From Propionibacteriaceae bacterium (GTDB lineage Bacteria > Actinomycetota > Actinomycetes > Propionibacteriales > Propionibacteriaceae), in the NCBI GenBank assembly GCA_031267645.1, contig JAIRYW010000075.1, positions 62,001-126,000 on the forward strand: a stretch of DNA of 64,000 nucleotides, in the 5' to 3' direction. Positions within the stretch are counted from its first letter, which is position 1. Each line of letters begins with the position of its first letter. The position numbers and the translations under genes were made by a program. The notes under the pieces were generated by a model. That model was not told the DNA's origin and did not search any database. It worked only from the letters and a program-made list of their open reading frames with translations. This document shows, piece by piece, positions 52,265 through 61,168 of the stretch.

Positions 52265-53884
52265 TCAGTCGTCGGCCCACTCCAACACCAGGGCGTCGGC
52301 TAGGACCCGGCCGGACAGCGCCCGTAGGGTGAGGGCGTGACGGCCGGCTGAGACGGGGAAGACCAAGGCCTCGACGGGGTCCGGGTCGAGAGCGGTCTGG
52401 CCGACCGGCTGGTCGTCCAGGTCGATGGCGGCTTGGGCGGCGGCGCGGTCCAGAGCGGCGGCCTTCAAGACGCAACGGGCCAGGCCGTCGCGGGGGGCCT
52501 CGAACTCATACCTGGTCCACTCGCCCGGCCGCAGGATGATGGCCAACTCCTCCTCGGGCCGCCGGGCCAGGCCGTGGTTGTGGTGGAAGTCGGCCTCTTC
52601 GACGCCTGGGCCGGGCAGGCCGGTGCGCTGGTAGACGATGGCCACGTCGTCGCTGACTCGGAAGCCGGGGAAGTGGGCCGCCTCACGTTCGACGCGATAC
52701 GACAGCCCGGCTCCCTTGTGGCCGAAGTGCTCCGCCTCCAGACGGACCGGCAGTCGGCGCAAGATGGCGTTGACCACGGCCGGGCGGTACTCGCAATTGG
52801 CGAAGGCGACATTCTCGGCCAACTCGGCCAGGGCGCGCTGGGCCAGCCGGCGGTCGGGTCGCGGCCCGCCGTAGGCGTGGTCGACGATGTCCTGCCAACC
52901 GAAGGGCTCCGGCACCCGCATGGGGGCGTTGTGCTTGGCCAGACGCTTCCAAGTCCAGAAGTTCCAGCCGATGTCGTGGTCCTCGTACAGCTGGAAAGAC
53001 CCTTGATACCACGCCAGGTTGTTCTCTCCGCCCTCGCCCATCCAGATCGGCACGTCCAATTCGGCCCGCTTGTCCAGGTATTCCAGAATGTGCTCACGGT
53101 CGGGGGCGTTCCAGTATTTATGGAATTGGAGCATGACATTGTCGTCCCAGAGCCGGTCGAAGATGCTCCAATTACGCGCCCAGTTGGAGCCCTCCAGCAC
53201 GATCAGCCGGTCCGGGTCGACCGCCCGGATGGCCTCGATCAGCCGGCGGTACAAGGCCACCAGCTGCTTCGGGTAGCGGTACTGGAAGCCGCGCGGCAAA
53301 GGCTCGTTGAGCAGGTCGTAGCCGCCCACGGCCGGCTCGTCGCGGTAACGGCGGGCCAGTTCGACCCACAACGCCACGGTGGCGTCCTGGTGGGCCGGAT
53401 CGGTGAACAGCTCGGGGTAGCGATGGGGCGAGTCGTCGATATTGGTGCCGGTCTGCCCGCCGGGGGCGCCGTGGAGGTCGAGGAAGACATACAGGCCGTG
53501 CTGGCGGCAGTCGGCCAGCGGCCGGTCGACCACCGCGAAGGCTTCCTCGTGCCAGACCCCGGGCCGCTCCATGAAGCAACGCCAATTCAGGGGGAGGCGG
53601 ATCGAGTTGAAGCCTTCCTGGGCCATCAGGGCGACGTCGTCGGCGGTGATGTAGTCGCGCCGGTAAGCGGTCCAGAAGCGCGTCGCGGCCGGCTCCCCGA
53701 TCAGGCTGGCGATGAAGTCCTCGATCTGACGCGGGCTGGGCACGGCGTCCCCGAAACGCCACATGTAGCCCTCCGGCAACCACCAGTTGCCGACGGCCAC
53801 GCCGCGCAGCAGGACCGGTCGGCCGGCGCCGTCGACTAGGCGTTGGCCGTCTCGACGCAGACAGCTGACTCGACGATCGGACAT
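52265..53884 (-). CDS. Glycoside hydrolase family 5-like enzyme with C-terminal beta-rich domain
   Basis: A 539-residue cytosolic enzyme. VLLRGVAVGNWWLPEGYMWR opens the barrel. The acid/base Glu is in GGYDLLNEPLPRG (about 191) and the nucleophile in VPIWMGEGGENN (about 285); HKYWNAPD and NFWTWKR line the cleft. The last 150 residues (RLEAEHFGHKGAGLSYRV and YEFEAPRDGLARCVL) look like a CBM6/35-type fold. There is no signal peptide, so it acts on imported oligosaccharides. GAGGAG precedes ATG 53884. It is the last gene of the sugar operon. Confidence 0.85.
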   Translation of the reverse strand: MSDRRVSCLRRDGQRLVDGAGRPVLLRGVAVGNWWLPEGYMWRFGDAVPSPRQIEDFIASLIGEPAATRFWTAYRRDYITADDVALMAQEGFNSIRLPLNWRCFMERPGVWHEEAFAVVDRPLADCRQHGLYVFLDLHGAPGGQTGTNIDDSPHRYPELFTDPAHQDATVALWVELARRYRDEPAVGGYDLLNEPLPRGFQYRYPKQLVALYRRLIEAIRAVDPDRLIVLEGSNWARNWSIFDRLWDDNVMLQFHKYWNAPDREHILEYLDKRAELDVPIWMGEGGENNLAWYQGSFQLYEDHDIGWNFWTWKRLAKHNAPMRVPEPFGWQDIVDHAYGGPRPDRRLAQRALAELAENVAFANCEYRPAVVNAILRRLPVRLEAEHFGHKGAGLSYRVEREAAHFPGFRVSDDVAIVYQRTGLPGPGVEEADFHHNHGLARRPEEELAIILRPGEWTRYEFEAPRDGLARCVLKAAALDRAAAQAAIDLDDQPVGQTALDPDPVEALVFPVSAGRHALTLRALSGRVLADALVLEWADD

Positions 53885-53892
53885 TGGACTCC

Positions 53893-54723
53893 TCACTTGA
53901 GACCGGAGAGGGTGAATCCCCGGACGATATGGCGTTGGGCGAAGATGAAGACGATCAGGACCGGCAGCACCATGACGGCGGCGCCGGCCATCTTAAGGCC
54001 GTACTCGGAGCTGTACTGGCCGTCCAGCAGGGCCAGGCCGACCGACAGGGTGTATTTGTTCTGTTGGGTGGCCAGGATGAGGGGCCAGATGAAGCTGTTC
54101 CAGCCGGCGATGAAGCAGAGGATGGCTTGCACGCCCAGGATCGGCCCTGATAGCGGCCAGACGATGTTGAAGAAGATACGCAGCTCGCCCGCCCCGTCGA
54201 TCCGGGCCGCCTCCAGCAGGGGGTCGGGGATGGTCTCCATGAACTGACGGAACAAGAAGATGGAGAAGGCGGTGACGAATTGCGGCATGACGATGCCGAT
54301 GTAGGTGTTGACCAGGCCGAGCTCGTTCAAGACCAGGAAGGTCGGGATCATGGTGACCTGGTCCGGGATCATCATGGTGGCCATGACGAGGGCGAACAGG
54401 GCGCCCCGGCCGCGGAAATGCAGTTTGGCGAAGCCGTAACCGGCCATGGCCCGCAGCAGCAGCCCCACCATGGCCAGCAGCACTACGACGCAGGTGTTGC
54501 CTAGGTAGATCCCGAAGTCGAGCTCGCGGAAGAGCCGGACGTAGTTGTTCCAAGTGAATTCGACCGGCAGCAGGGTGGGCGGTCGTGACAACACCTCATT
54601 CGGTGGTTTGAAGGAGCCTGACAGCATCCACAGGAAGGGCACGGCGTAGACCAAGGCGACCAGGCCGATCAGGCCGGTCACGAGCAGTCGGACGATACGG
54701 CGGCGTCGGCGGCGCTCAGACAT
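53893..54723 (-). CDS. Carbohydrate ABC permease, MalG-type
   Basis: A 276-residue membrane protein with six helices and the ATPase-contact EAA loop (EAARIDGAGELRIFFNIVWPL). AALAAFVY-like leads are replaced here by LVTGLIGLVALVYAVPFLWML at the N terminus. It overlaps the MalF-type gene by eight bases. No ATPase gene is present; CUT1 importers often share an MsmK/MsiK-type ATPase encoded elsewhere. Confidence 0.92.
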   Translation of the reverse strand: MSERRRRRRIVRLLVTGLIGLVALVYAVPFLWMLSGSFKPPNEVLSRPPTLLPVEFTWNNYVRLFRELDFGIYLGNTCVVVLLAMVGLLLRAMAGYGFAKLHFRGRGALFALVMATMMIPDQVTMIPTFLVLNELGLVNTYIGIVMPQFVTAFSIFLFRQFMETIPDPLLEAARIDGAGELRIFFNIVWPLSGPILGVQAILCFIAGWNSFIWPLILATQQNKYTLSVGLALLDGQYSSEYGLKMAGAAVMVLPVLIVFIFAQRHIVRGFTLSGLK

Positions 54724-55747
54724 TGGAGTCCTGTCGACGCAGTTTGAACTGGATGGCCGTCACCGTCACCACGACCAGGAAGAGCAGGAAGCTAGCGGCC
54801 GAGCCGTAGCCGAAGCGGTTGCGCTCGAAGCCGTTGCGGTAGATGAACAGGGCCATCGACATGGTGCTGTCCAGCGGTCCGCCGTGGGTCAGCACCAGCG
54901 GGGTCTCGAACAGTTGGATCCACGAGATCGAGGTGGTGACGGCGACGAAGAAGGTGGCGAAACGCAGTTGGGGCAAGGTGATGGAGAAGAAGCGCCGCCA
55001 AGCGTTGGCCCCGTCGACTTGGGCGGCTTCGTAGAACTCGCGCGGGATGCCCTGCAAAGCGGCCACGAAGATCAACATGTTGTAGCCGCAGCCCTGCCAG
55101 ACCGCCACGATGATGACCGAGACCTTGGCCATGACGGGCTGGTCCAGCCAGGGGACCGGGGCCACGCCGCCCCAGGACAGGATCAGGTTGATCAAGCCGG
55201 AGTCGGTGTTGTACAAGAAACCCCAGATGAAGGCCACGGCCACGATATTGGTGATGGCGGGCAGGAAGAAGAAGGCCCGGTAGACCCGGAACAGCCGGCT
55301 ACTGCCGTAGTTGACCATCAGGGCGGCCGCCAGGGAGCAGACCACGATCAAAGGCACGCCGTCCAGCACGAAGATGACGGTGTTGCCGGCGGCGGCCCGG
55401 AAGCGGGGGTCGCCCAGCAGGCGGTCGTAATTGTCCAGGCCGATGAACTCGATCAGGCTCCAATCGCGCAGGCCGCGCAGGTCGAGGTCGGTGAAGCTGG
55501 CCACCAAGGCCACCACGATGGGCAGGACGGAGAAGACCACCAGGATGACCATGGTCGGTCCGACGAAGAGGCTGGCCTGGCCCAGACGGCGCAGACTGGC
55601 CGCTCGGCCCCCGCCGCGGGGGCGGACTCGGGCGGCTGGCCGGCCCGCGCCCCGCTCCGCGGCGCTGGACCGCTCTTCGGCCGGGGCTAGACCGGGGCCG
55701 GTCCGGGGCGGACGGTCGTGCCGCCCGCCCCGGTCGTTCGCTGCCAC
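54716..55747 (-). CDS. Carbohydrate ABC permease, MalF-type
   Basis: A 343-residue permease. A basic, Arg/Gly-rich cytosolic leader of about 55 residues precedes six helices, and the EAA loop reads EAAQVDGANAWRRFFSITLPQL. The start is GTG, 28 bases after the binding-protein stop. It pairs with the MalG-type permease to form the channel of a CUT1 importer. Confidence 0.9.
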   Translation of the reverse strand: MAANDRGGRHDRPPRTGPGLAPAEERSSAAERGAGRPAARVRPRGGGRAASLRRLGQASLFVGPTMVILVVFSVLPIVVALVASFTDLDLRGLRDWSLIEFIGLDNYDRLLGDPRFRAAAGNTVIFVLDGVPLIVVCSLAAALMVNYGSSRLFRVYRAFFFLPAITNIVAVAFIWGFLYNTDSGLINLILSWGGVAPVPWLDQPVMAKVSVIIVAVWQGCGYNMLIFVAALQGIPREFYEAAQVDGANAWRRFFSITLPQLRFATFFVAVTTSISWIQLFETPLVLTHGGPLDSTMSMALFIYRNGFERNRFGYGSAASFLLFLVVVTVTAIQFKLRRQDSNV

Positions 55748-55775
55748 AATCGGATTCGTTCTTCAGCGTCGGGCG

Positions 55776-57014
55776 TCAGATGGCCGCGACTTGGGCCGTG
55801 AGTTCGGCCAGGGCCTGGTCGACTGTCATCCCGCCCAAGTTGATCTGTTCGCTGGCGCGGGTGATCTCTTGGGCCACGGCGCCCCAGTCGGCTGTGATCG
55901 GCACCGGCTTGGCGCTGTTCATCTGCTGGTGGTACACCGCCACGTTGGCGTCGCCGATCAGCAGCTCCAGGGCCCCTTGGGCGGCCGGCAGATCGAAGGT
56001 GGTGGAGTTCCAAGCCAACTGGACGTCGCGCCGGTCCAGGTAGGCGATGAAGGCCAGAGCGGCGTCGACGTGGTCGGAGAAGGCGAAGACGCCCAGGTTG
56101 GAGCCGGCCATCAGCGAGGTCGAGGACTGCTGGGCCGGGATCGGCGCGACGCTCCATTGCCCTTTCAGCTCGGGGGCCTGGTCGGCCAGGCTACGAGTCA
56201 TGTACGGACCGGAGATGAACATCGGAATGGAGCCGTCTTTGAATCCGGCGATCAGGTCGGCGTCGGCCAGGGCCCGGGCCGGCGTCAGGCCGTCGGCGAA
56301 GAAGGAGTGCTCGAACTCGACCGCCTGACGGTATTGCTGACTGGTGAATGACAGTTCGCCGTCGGCTTCGATGTCGCCGCCCGCGCTCCAGGTCAGGATC
56401 AAGGGAGTGTTGACGTCGTTGACGTTGAAGCCCATGCCGTACTTCCCTTCGCCGCGCTGGCTGAGGGCCAGGGCGGCGGCCTGCCATTGCGTCCAGTCGG
56501 CCGGCGGTTGGCTCAGGCCGACCTCTTCCAGCAGATCGGAGCGATAGAACAGCACCCTGGTGTCGGCGATCCAGGGCACCGTCATGGTCCGGCCGTCGTA
56601 GGACATGGTGCTGGCCGAGGCCGGGAAGAAGTTATCGGCCTGGAGTTCGGGGTAGTCGGCCACCCGGTCGGTCAGGTCGAGCAGGCCGCCGGCGTCCGCC
56701 CACTCCGCCACTCGGTCGAGGCCGACCTGGAGGACGTCGGGGCCTTGGCCGGAGACGATGGCGGTCGACATCTTGGTCCGCACGTCGCCCCAGGGGATGG
56801 CTTGGACCAGGACCGTGACGCCGGTCTCGGCGCTGAAGCCGGCCGCCACCGCCTCCATGGCTGGGCCTTTGTTGCCCATCACCCAGACTTCGATCGGTCC
56901 GGTCAAGGACGTGCCGCTCGGGGTCGAGTCGCCGCTGGCGCCGTCGGCACAGCCACTCACGGCCAGCGCCAAGGCGGCCCCGAGGGCGACTACGACTGCG
57001 GTTCTGCGCTTCAT
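55776..57014 (-). CDS. Extracellular sugar-binding lipoprotein
   Basis: A 412-residue solute-binding protein. The signal is MKRRTAVVVALGAALALAVSGC, with the lipobox cysteine at residue 22. The mature part has PIEVWVMGNKGPAMEAVAAGF, TVLVQAIPWGDVRTKM and SAGGDIEADGELSFTSQQY, typical of the MalE-like (SBP_bac_1) class. It captures an oligosaccharide for the two permeases, and the GH5 enzyme suggests a beta-glucan, cello- or manno-oligosaccharide. The gene begins the operon and faces the divergent regulator across 222 bases. Confidence 0.93.
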   Translation of the reverse strand: MKRRTAVVVALGAALALAVSGCADGASGDSTPSGTSLTGPIEVWVMGNKGPAMEAVAAGFSAETGVTVLVQAIPWGDVRTKMSTAIVSGQGPDVLQVGLDRVAEWADAGGLLDLTDRVADYPELQADNFFPASASTMSYDGRTMTVPWIADTRVLFYRSDLLEEVGLSQPPADWTQWQAAALALSQRGEGKYGMGFNVNDVNTPLILTWSAGGDIEADGELSFTSQQYRQAVEFEHSFFADGLTPARALADADLIAGFKDGSIPMFISGPYMTRSLADQAPELKGQWSVAPIPAQQSSTSLMAGSNLGVFAFSDHVDAALAFIAYLDRRDVQLAWNSTTFDLPAAQGALELLIGDANVAVYHQQMNSAKPVPITADWGAVAQEITRASEQINLGGMTVDQALAELTAQVAAI

Positions 57015-57107
57015 GCAATGCTCCTTAAATTCGTTGGCTCGGCCGACGGCCGGTCGCTGTCCGGTCGCCCGGCTCGACCGGTGGTCCGACCGCTTCTCGC
57101 CGACACC

Positions 57108-57131
57108 TGATCAATCAACCTTGATCGATCA
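57108..57131. promoter_or_regulatory. Candidate operator pair for the sugar operon
   Basis: TGATCAATCA (57108-57117) and the perfect palindrome TGATCGATCA (57122-57131) stand 14 bases apart, about 95-115 bases before the binding-protein ATG. They share the TGATC core with the direct repeats near the regulator's own start. Confidence 0.5.
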
Positions 57132-57183
57132 CATTAGAAGTAAAACAGTCAAAATCGGTGGAATCAAGAGCGTTATAGTACTG

Positions 57184-57202
57184 TTATGATCGCTTATGAT
57201 CG
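57184..57202. promoter_or_regulatory. 10-bp direct repeats near the regulator start
   Basis: TTATGATCG occurs at 57184-57192 and 57194-57202. The repeats lie just after a TATAGT -10-like element (57174-57179) and 34 bases before the regulator ATG. DeoR-type regulators often use direct repeats, so autoregulation is likely. Confidence 0.55.
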
Positions 57203-57236
57203 TTTCTGGTAATCTGCCGCCAGAGGAGGTTCCGCC

Positions 57237-58352
57237 ATGACCAGTCCCAACGAAGAGACCGCCCGCGGTCCCTTGCCCGCCACCCGGCGGTCCCACGTCC
57301 TGTCCGCCCTGGATCGCGAAGGGGCCGTCCGGGTGACCGATCTGATGGCCGATCTGGGCGTCAGCGCCGTCACCGTGCGCCGGGACCTGGAGCTGTTGGA
57401 GCGCGAGGGCTCGTTGCGGCGGGTCCATGGCGGCGCCGTGGCGACGGAGGACGGCGCCGAGCCGGATGATCCGGTCGCCACCGCCCCCATCGGCGTGTTG
57501 GTGCCGTCGGTCTATTACTACTGGCCCACCGTGGTGCGGGCCATGGAGGCCGAGGCCCGCCGCCGCGGGCACCGCTTGGTGTTACGAGGCTCCTCTTACG
57601 ACGCCACCGACGAGTTGGTCACCTTGCGCCGCATGGTCGAGCGGGAGGGCATGGCCGGCCTCATCATCGCTCCCCGCACCGACAGTCCTCATTTCCGCGA
57701 GCTAGTCCACTGGCTGGCCCGCTCCGAGGTCCCCCACGTCCTGGTCGAACGCGAGGCCAGTCTGGCCCCCCAGGGCGACGTGCTGGAGTCGGTGGTCACG
57801 AACCGGGCCCTGGGGACGTTGATGGCGGTGCGGCATCTGATCGGTCTGGGCCATCGTCGGCTGGGGCTGGTGCTGTCCGAACGCTCGCCCCGCTCGGCCT
57901 CGGACTCGGACGACTGGCAGACCGCCTGCGCCGAGCTGGGGGCCGCCCCCGAGCACTGTTGGACGCGCTCGATCCCGGACAGCCGCAGCCCCGACTGCCC
58001 GGCCGCCGTGGCCGACTTGCTACGGGCCATGCGCCAGGCCGGCACGACCGCCCTGCTGGTGCACTCCGACCCGGAGGCCCTGGCCATCGTCCAGCAGGCC
58101 CAAGCCCAGGGGCTGGCGGTGCCGCGCGACTTCAGCGTGATCGCTTACGACGACGAGGTGGCCGGCTTGGCCAGCCCGGCCCTGACCGCCGTCCGGCCGC
58201 CCCGCCAAGTCGTCGGCGAGGCGGCCGTCGATCTGCTGTCACGTCGGCTGGACGATCCCGGCCGGCCGGTCCACCGGCTCAGTCTCAGCCCCCAACTGGT
58301 GCTGCGCGAGTCGACCGATCGGCCCCCGGCTCAGCCGGACCCGGTCGACTGA
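57237..58352 (+). CDS. Transcriptional regulator: DeoR-type HTH with LacI-type sensor domain
   Basis: A 371-residue chimeric regulator. Residues 15-70 are a DeoR winged helix (RVTDLMADLGVSAVTVRRDLELLEREGSLRRVHGGAV). From about 80 on it is a periplasmic-binding-type sensor (IGVLVPSVYYYWPTVVRAME, VRHLIGLGHRRLGLVLS, VIAYDDEVAGLASPALTAVRPP). LacI proteins normally have a different, N-terminal LacI HTH. A strong AGAGGAGG precedes the ATG. It probably controls the divergent sugar operon in response to the imported sugar. Confidence 0.9.
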   Translation: MTSPNEETARGPLPATRRSHVLSALDREGAVRVTDLMADLGVSAVTVRRDLELLEREGSLRRVHGGAVATEDGAEPDDPVATAPIGVLVPSVYYYWPTVVRAMEAEARRRGHRLVLRGSSYDATDELVTLRRMVEREGMAGLIIAPRTDSPHFRELVHWLARSEVPHVLVEREASLAPQGDVLESVVTNRALGTLMAVRHLIGLGHRRLGLVLSERSPRSASDSDDWQTACAELGAAPEHCWTRSIPDSRSPDCPAAVADLLRAMRQAGTTALLVHSDPEALAIVQQAQAQGLAVPRDFSVIAYDDEVAGLASPALTAVRPPRQVVGEAAVDLLSRRLDDPGRPVHRLSLSPQLVLRESTDRPPAQPDPVD

Positions 58353-58443
58353 TCCGGTCGGAGGAGGAGAAGAGGGGCGGTCGCGCCCGGACCGTGACCG
58401 GGGCGCCGCCGCTCCACCGGGCCGGTCCGGCGTCAGCCGGACC

Positions 58444-59121
58444 TCAGCCGGCCCAGCCCAGATCGGACGGGCCTCGTCCGATCAAACTGGACCAAGCCTG
58501 GTCGGCCAGTCGGCGGGCGGCCTTCTCTTCGGCGTGCAGGGCGATCACCTGGCAACCGGCGGCGCGGCCGGCTTGGACTCCGATGACGGAGTCTTCCAGC
58601 ACCAGGCAGCCAGCCGGATCGACTTCCAGGCTCCGAGCCAGACGCAGATAAGGGTCGGGGTCGGGCTTGGGTTTGAGGCCCGGTTCGTCCCCGGCCACGA
58701 TGGCGGCGAAGGGGTTGAAGCCGAGATCGTCCAGAACCAGGTCGACGTAGTCCCGATAGGACAGGGTGGCCAAGCCCATCAGACAGCCGGTCCGGCGCAG
58801 TTGGCTCAGCCACCGGCGCGCCCCCCGCCGCCAGGGCACTTGGGCGGACAGGCGCTCCATCACGCCGCTGTTGATCAAACGGGCCAACTCGGCTCGGTCG
58901 GGGCTCTGGTCGGCGCTGGCCTCGGCCACGGCGTCGACCAGGTCGTCCATCGGGCGAGCCACCAAACGGCGTTTGGTCGATTCGTCCAATCCGTCGCCGC
59001 CGCCGGTTCGGGCCAATCCGTCCGCCACTTCGATGTAGATCGGCTCGCTGTCGATCAGGGTGCCGTCCAGGTCCCATAAAACGGCCTCGGGGCGGGGTCG
59101 GATTCGGCTCACGGGTTCCAC
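58444..59121 (-). CDS. HAD-superfamily phosphatase/phosphoglucomutase-like
   Basis: A 225-residue HAD hydrolase with motif I AVLWDLDGTLIDSEP, a Thr in motif II (LMGLATLSYRDY), a Lys in LKPKPDPDPYL, and acidic motif IV VLEDSVIGVQAGRAAGC. These are typical of beta-phosphoglucomutase-like phosphatases with a cap domain (about 25-95). The start is GTG. It lies beside the sugar operon but converges on the regulator, and its substrate is unknown. The 302 bases between it and the next gene contain nothing clear. Confidence 0.88.
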   Translation of the reverse strand: MEPVSRIRPRPEAVLWDLDGTLIDSEPIYIEVADGLARTGGGDGLDESTKRRLVARPMDDLVDAVAEASADQSPDRAELARLINSGVMERLSAQVPWRRGARRWLSQLRRTGCLMGLATLSYRDYVDLVLDDLGFNPFAAIVAGDEPGLKPKPDPDPYLRLARSLEVDPAGCLVLEDSVIGVQAGRAAGCQVIALHAEEKAARRLADQAWSSLIGRGPSDLGWAG

Positions 59122-59423
59122 CGTAGTACGTCGCCCACCCGCCGCGGCGGCCGTCCCGTCCGGCCCGGCCCGCAGAGAATGACGTGGCGCTCATCCCCTT
59201 TCTCCCAGGTCGTCCCGGGCTTGGTCGGCTGAGACTTCGGCGTCAGCCTGCGCGCAGTCGCTCCATGACCGTCCGGCTCAGGTCGGCCCCGCCAGGACTC
59301 GATCCCAGCCCCTGGCCGAATCCGAGACCGGACAGGACTACGCTGATGTCGATCGCAATGATCGTTCGACGCGGTCCGGGTCGGACGATTCCCACCGCCG
59401 ACCGACCCCGAACGAGCCAAAAG

Positions 59424-61001
59424 ATGAGTCCATCGCCCGAGTCGCCGGCCGCACCCGCCGGCGCCGAGATCTGCCCGCCTGAGTCGGGCGAGCCGGCCCA
59501 GGGCCGGCTGCGTTTGGGCGCGATCTTGAGTGTGGCGGCCTTGGTCTTGGTCGCTTTCGTCGGTTCGACTTGGGCCGCCTTCGTCGACATCGAGGCGGGT
59601 AGCTTCGACGTCGACGTGCAGGCGCCTCGGCTGTGGCCGGCGCCATCTCGTCTGGGCGCCACCGCCATGGGCATCGACGATCAGGGTCGAGCCGTCATCT
59701 GGGGCGAGCGCAGCGAGGGCATCTCGGGCACTGGCGTGACCAAAGTGGACGAGAACGCATCGGCCTCGGTGGTGGCCCTGCCGGAGGGTCGGGCCATCGT
59801 GATTCTGACCGGTGGCAGCCAGGACGGTTACTACGCCAGCTCCGAAACTTTCGTGGTGGCTTTGGACGATCGGGGCCAGGTTTGGACTTGGGGCTTCGGT
59901 TCCGACAACTTCTTCGGCGGGCGGACCCCGGACACGACTTACCCGGTCTCCAAGCCAGGACCGGTCGCCATCCCGGAGCGAGTGGTCGACATCCAGGCCA
60001 CTAGTGAGACCACCTACGCCCTGACCGTTTCCGGGGCCGTCTACAGTTGGGGCGACGACTACCACGACGCCACCGGCCAGGGTGCGAAAGCCGGCGAGGC
60101 GGCCGTGGCCAGGCGCATTTTGACCGGCATCCATTCCATCGGCGCCACGCACTGGTCGGCTTGGGCGGTGGCGGCGCCGGGCTGGACCTCCATCACCTAT
60201 GACAACAAAGAATCGGCCACGGTCGGTTCCCAATCCGCCCCCAACGCCAAGGGCGGCCTGCTCTTCTGGGGCTTCCAATCGACCGGTTCCGGCGGCGGAG
60301 CGTCCGGCGACGGCCGCAGCACCGGCAATTACGCCGTCCCCACCCTGGTGGCTGACTCCAGTCCGCTGAGCTTGGCCCTGGTGGCTGGCGCGGCCGCCGG
60401 CGATGACAACGTCAGCTTGGGCGTCAGAGCGGGCTCGGCCCAAGACCAAGGCACTTTCCAACAGATGACCGGCTCCTACTGGGGCTGCCAGTTCCGTCTG
60501 CGCGACGGCTCTCTCTTCCTCTGGGGCTATTCCACGGAATACAACTCCGGCACTGACGTCACCATGGCCGGAACCATATCCTCGTACGTTCCCCAGCGCG
60601 TCACCCTGTCGGCCCCCGTGGTCCAGGTCGCCCACACCGAAGACATCATCTTGTTGCTCGACTCCACCGGCACGGCCTGGCTCTACGGCAACCGCGTGCG
60701 TTCCCGCAACTACCCCGACGCCACCGGCGCCCCGGTGCCGGCCACCGGGGCCGACGTCAGGTTGCCGATGCGGATCGACGGCGGCGCGTCCTACCCCGGC
60801 TGGGCAGCCGGCAGCATCGCCGACATCGCCTGCTTCGGCTACTCCACCGCCTTGCTGCACAAAGACGGCTCGGTCTGGTTGGTGGGCGGCGGCGTCCAGG
60901 GCGCGGGCGGTAATGGCCGGCACATCGTGCGCAATTATCTGGACACCCGCAACACCGTCCCCAGCACCCCGGCCCAACCCCTGACGCGACTCAATTTTTA
61001 A
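59424..61001 (+). CDS. Secreted RCC1-repeat protein with SipW-type signal, paralogue 1
   Basis: A 525-residue protein. After a 35-residue cytosolic leader comes ILSVAALVLVAFVGSTWAAF followed by VDIEAGSFDVDV. This resembles the SipW-cognate signal (hydrophobic helix, G-[ST]-x-A-x-F-x-D-x-E). The outside part has RCC1-like repeats with V-x-x-W-G turns (GRAVIWGERS, GQVWTWGFGS, GAVYSWGDD, GSLFLWGYS, GTAWLYGNR), predicting a beta-propeller. ATG 59424 is chosen because it aligns with the paralogue's start; a weak AAAAG lies before it. The function could be adhesion or binding. Confidence 0.72.
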   Translation: MSPSPESPAAPAGAEICPPESGEPAQGRLRLGAILSVAALVLVAFVGSTWAAFVDIEAGSFDVDVQAPRLWPAPSRLGATAMGIDDQGRAVIWGERSEGISGTGVTKVDENASASVVALPEGRAIVILTGGSQDGYYASSETFVVALDDRGQVWTWGFGSDNFFGGRTPDTTYPVSKPGPVAIPERVVDIQATSETTYALTVSGAVYSWGDDYHDATGQGAKAGEAAVARRILTGIHSIGATHWSAWAVAAPGWTSITYDNKESATVGSQSAPNAKGGLLFWGFQSTGSGGGASGDGRSTGNYAVPTLVADSSPLSLALVAGAAAGDDNVSLGVRAGSAQDQGTFQQMTGSYWGCQFRLRDGSLFLWGYSTEYNSGTDVTMAGTISSYVPQRVTLSAPVVQVAHTEDIILLLDSTGTAWLYGNRVRSRNYPDATGAPVPATGADVRLPMRIDGGASYPGWAAGSIADIACFGYSTALLHKDGSVWLVGGGVQGAGGNGRHIVRNYLDTRNTVPSTPAQPLTRLNF

Positions 61002-61168
61002 GGTGGCCCGCCCCCGGTTCGGCCGCGTTCGGGGAGCGGCCGCTCGAATTCCAATCGTGCTTCGACCGCCGGGTGACTAAAATGAGGACGGTCCGGCAGC
61101 CGTCCGGCGCTGGTGAAGCGGCGCCAAGGGTGACTTCCGCCACCGTCCAATCCAGATAGAGACGTCCG

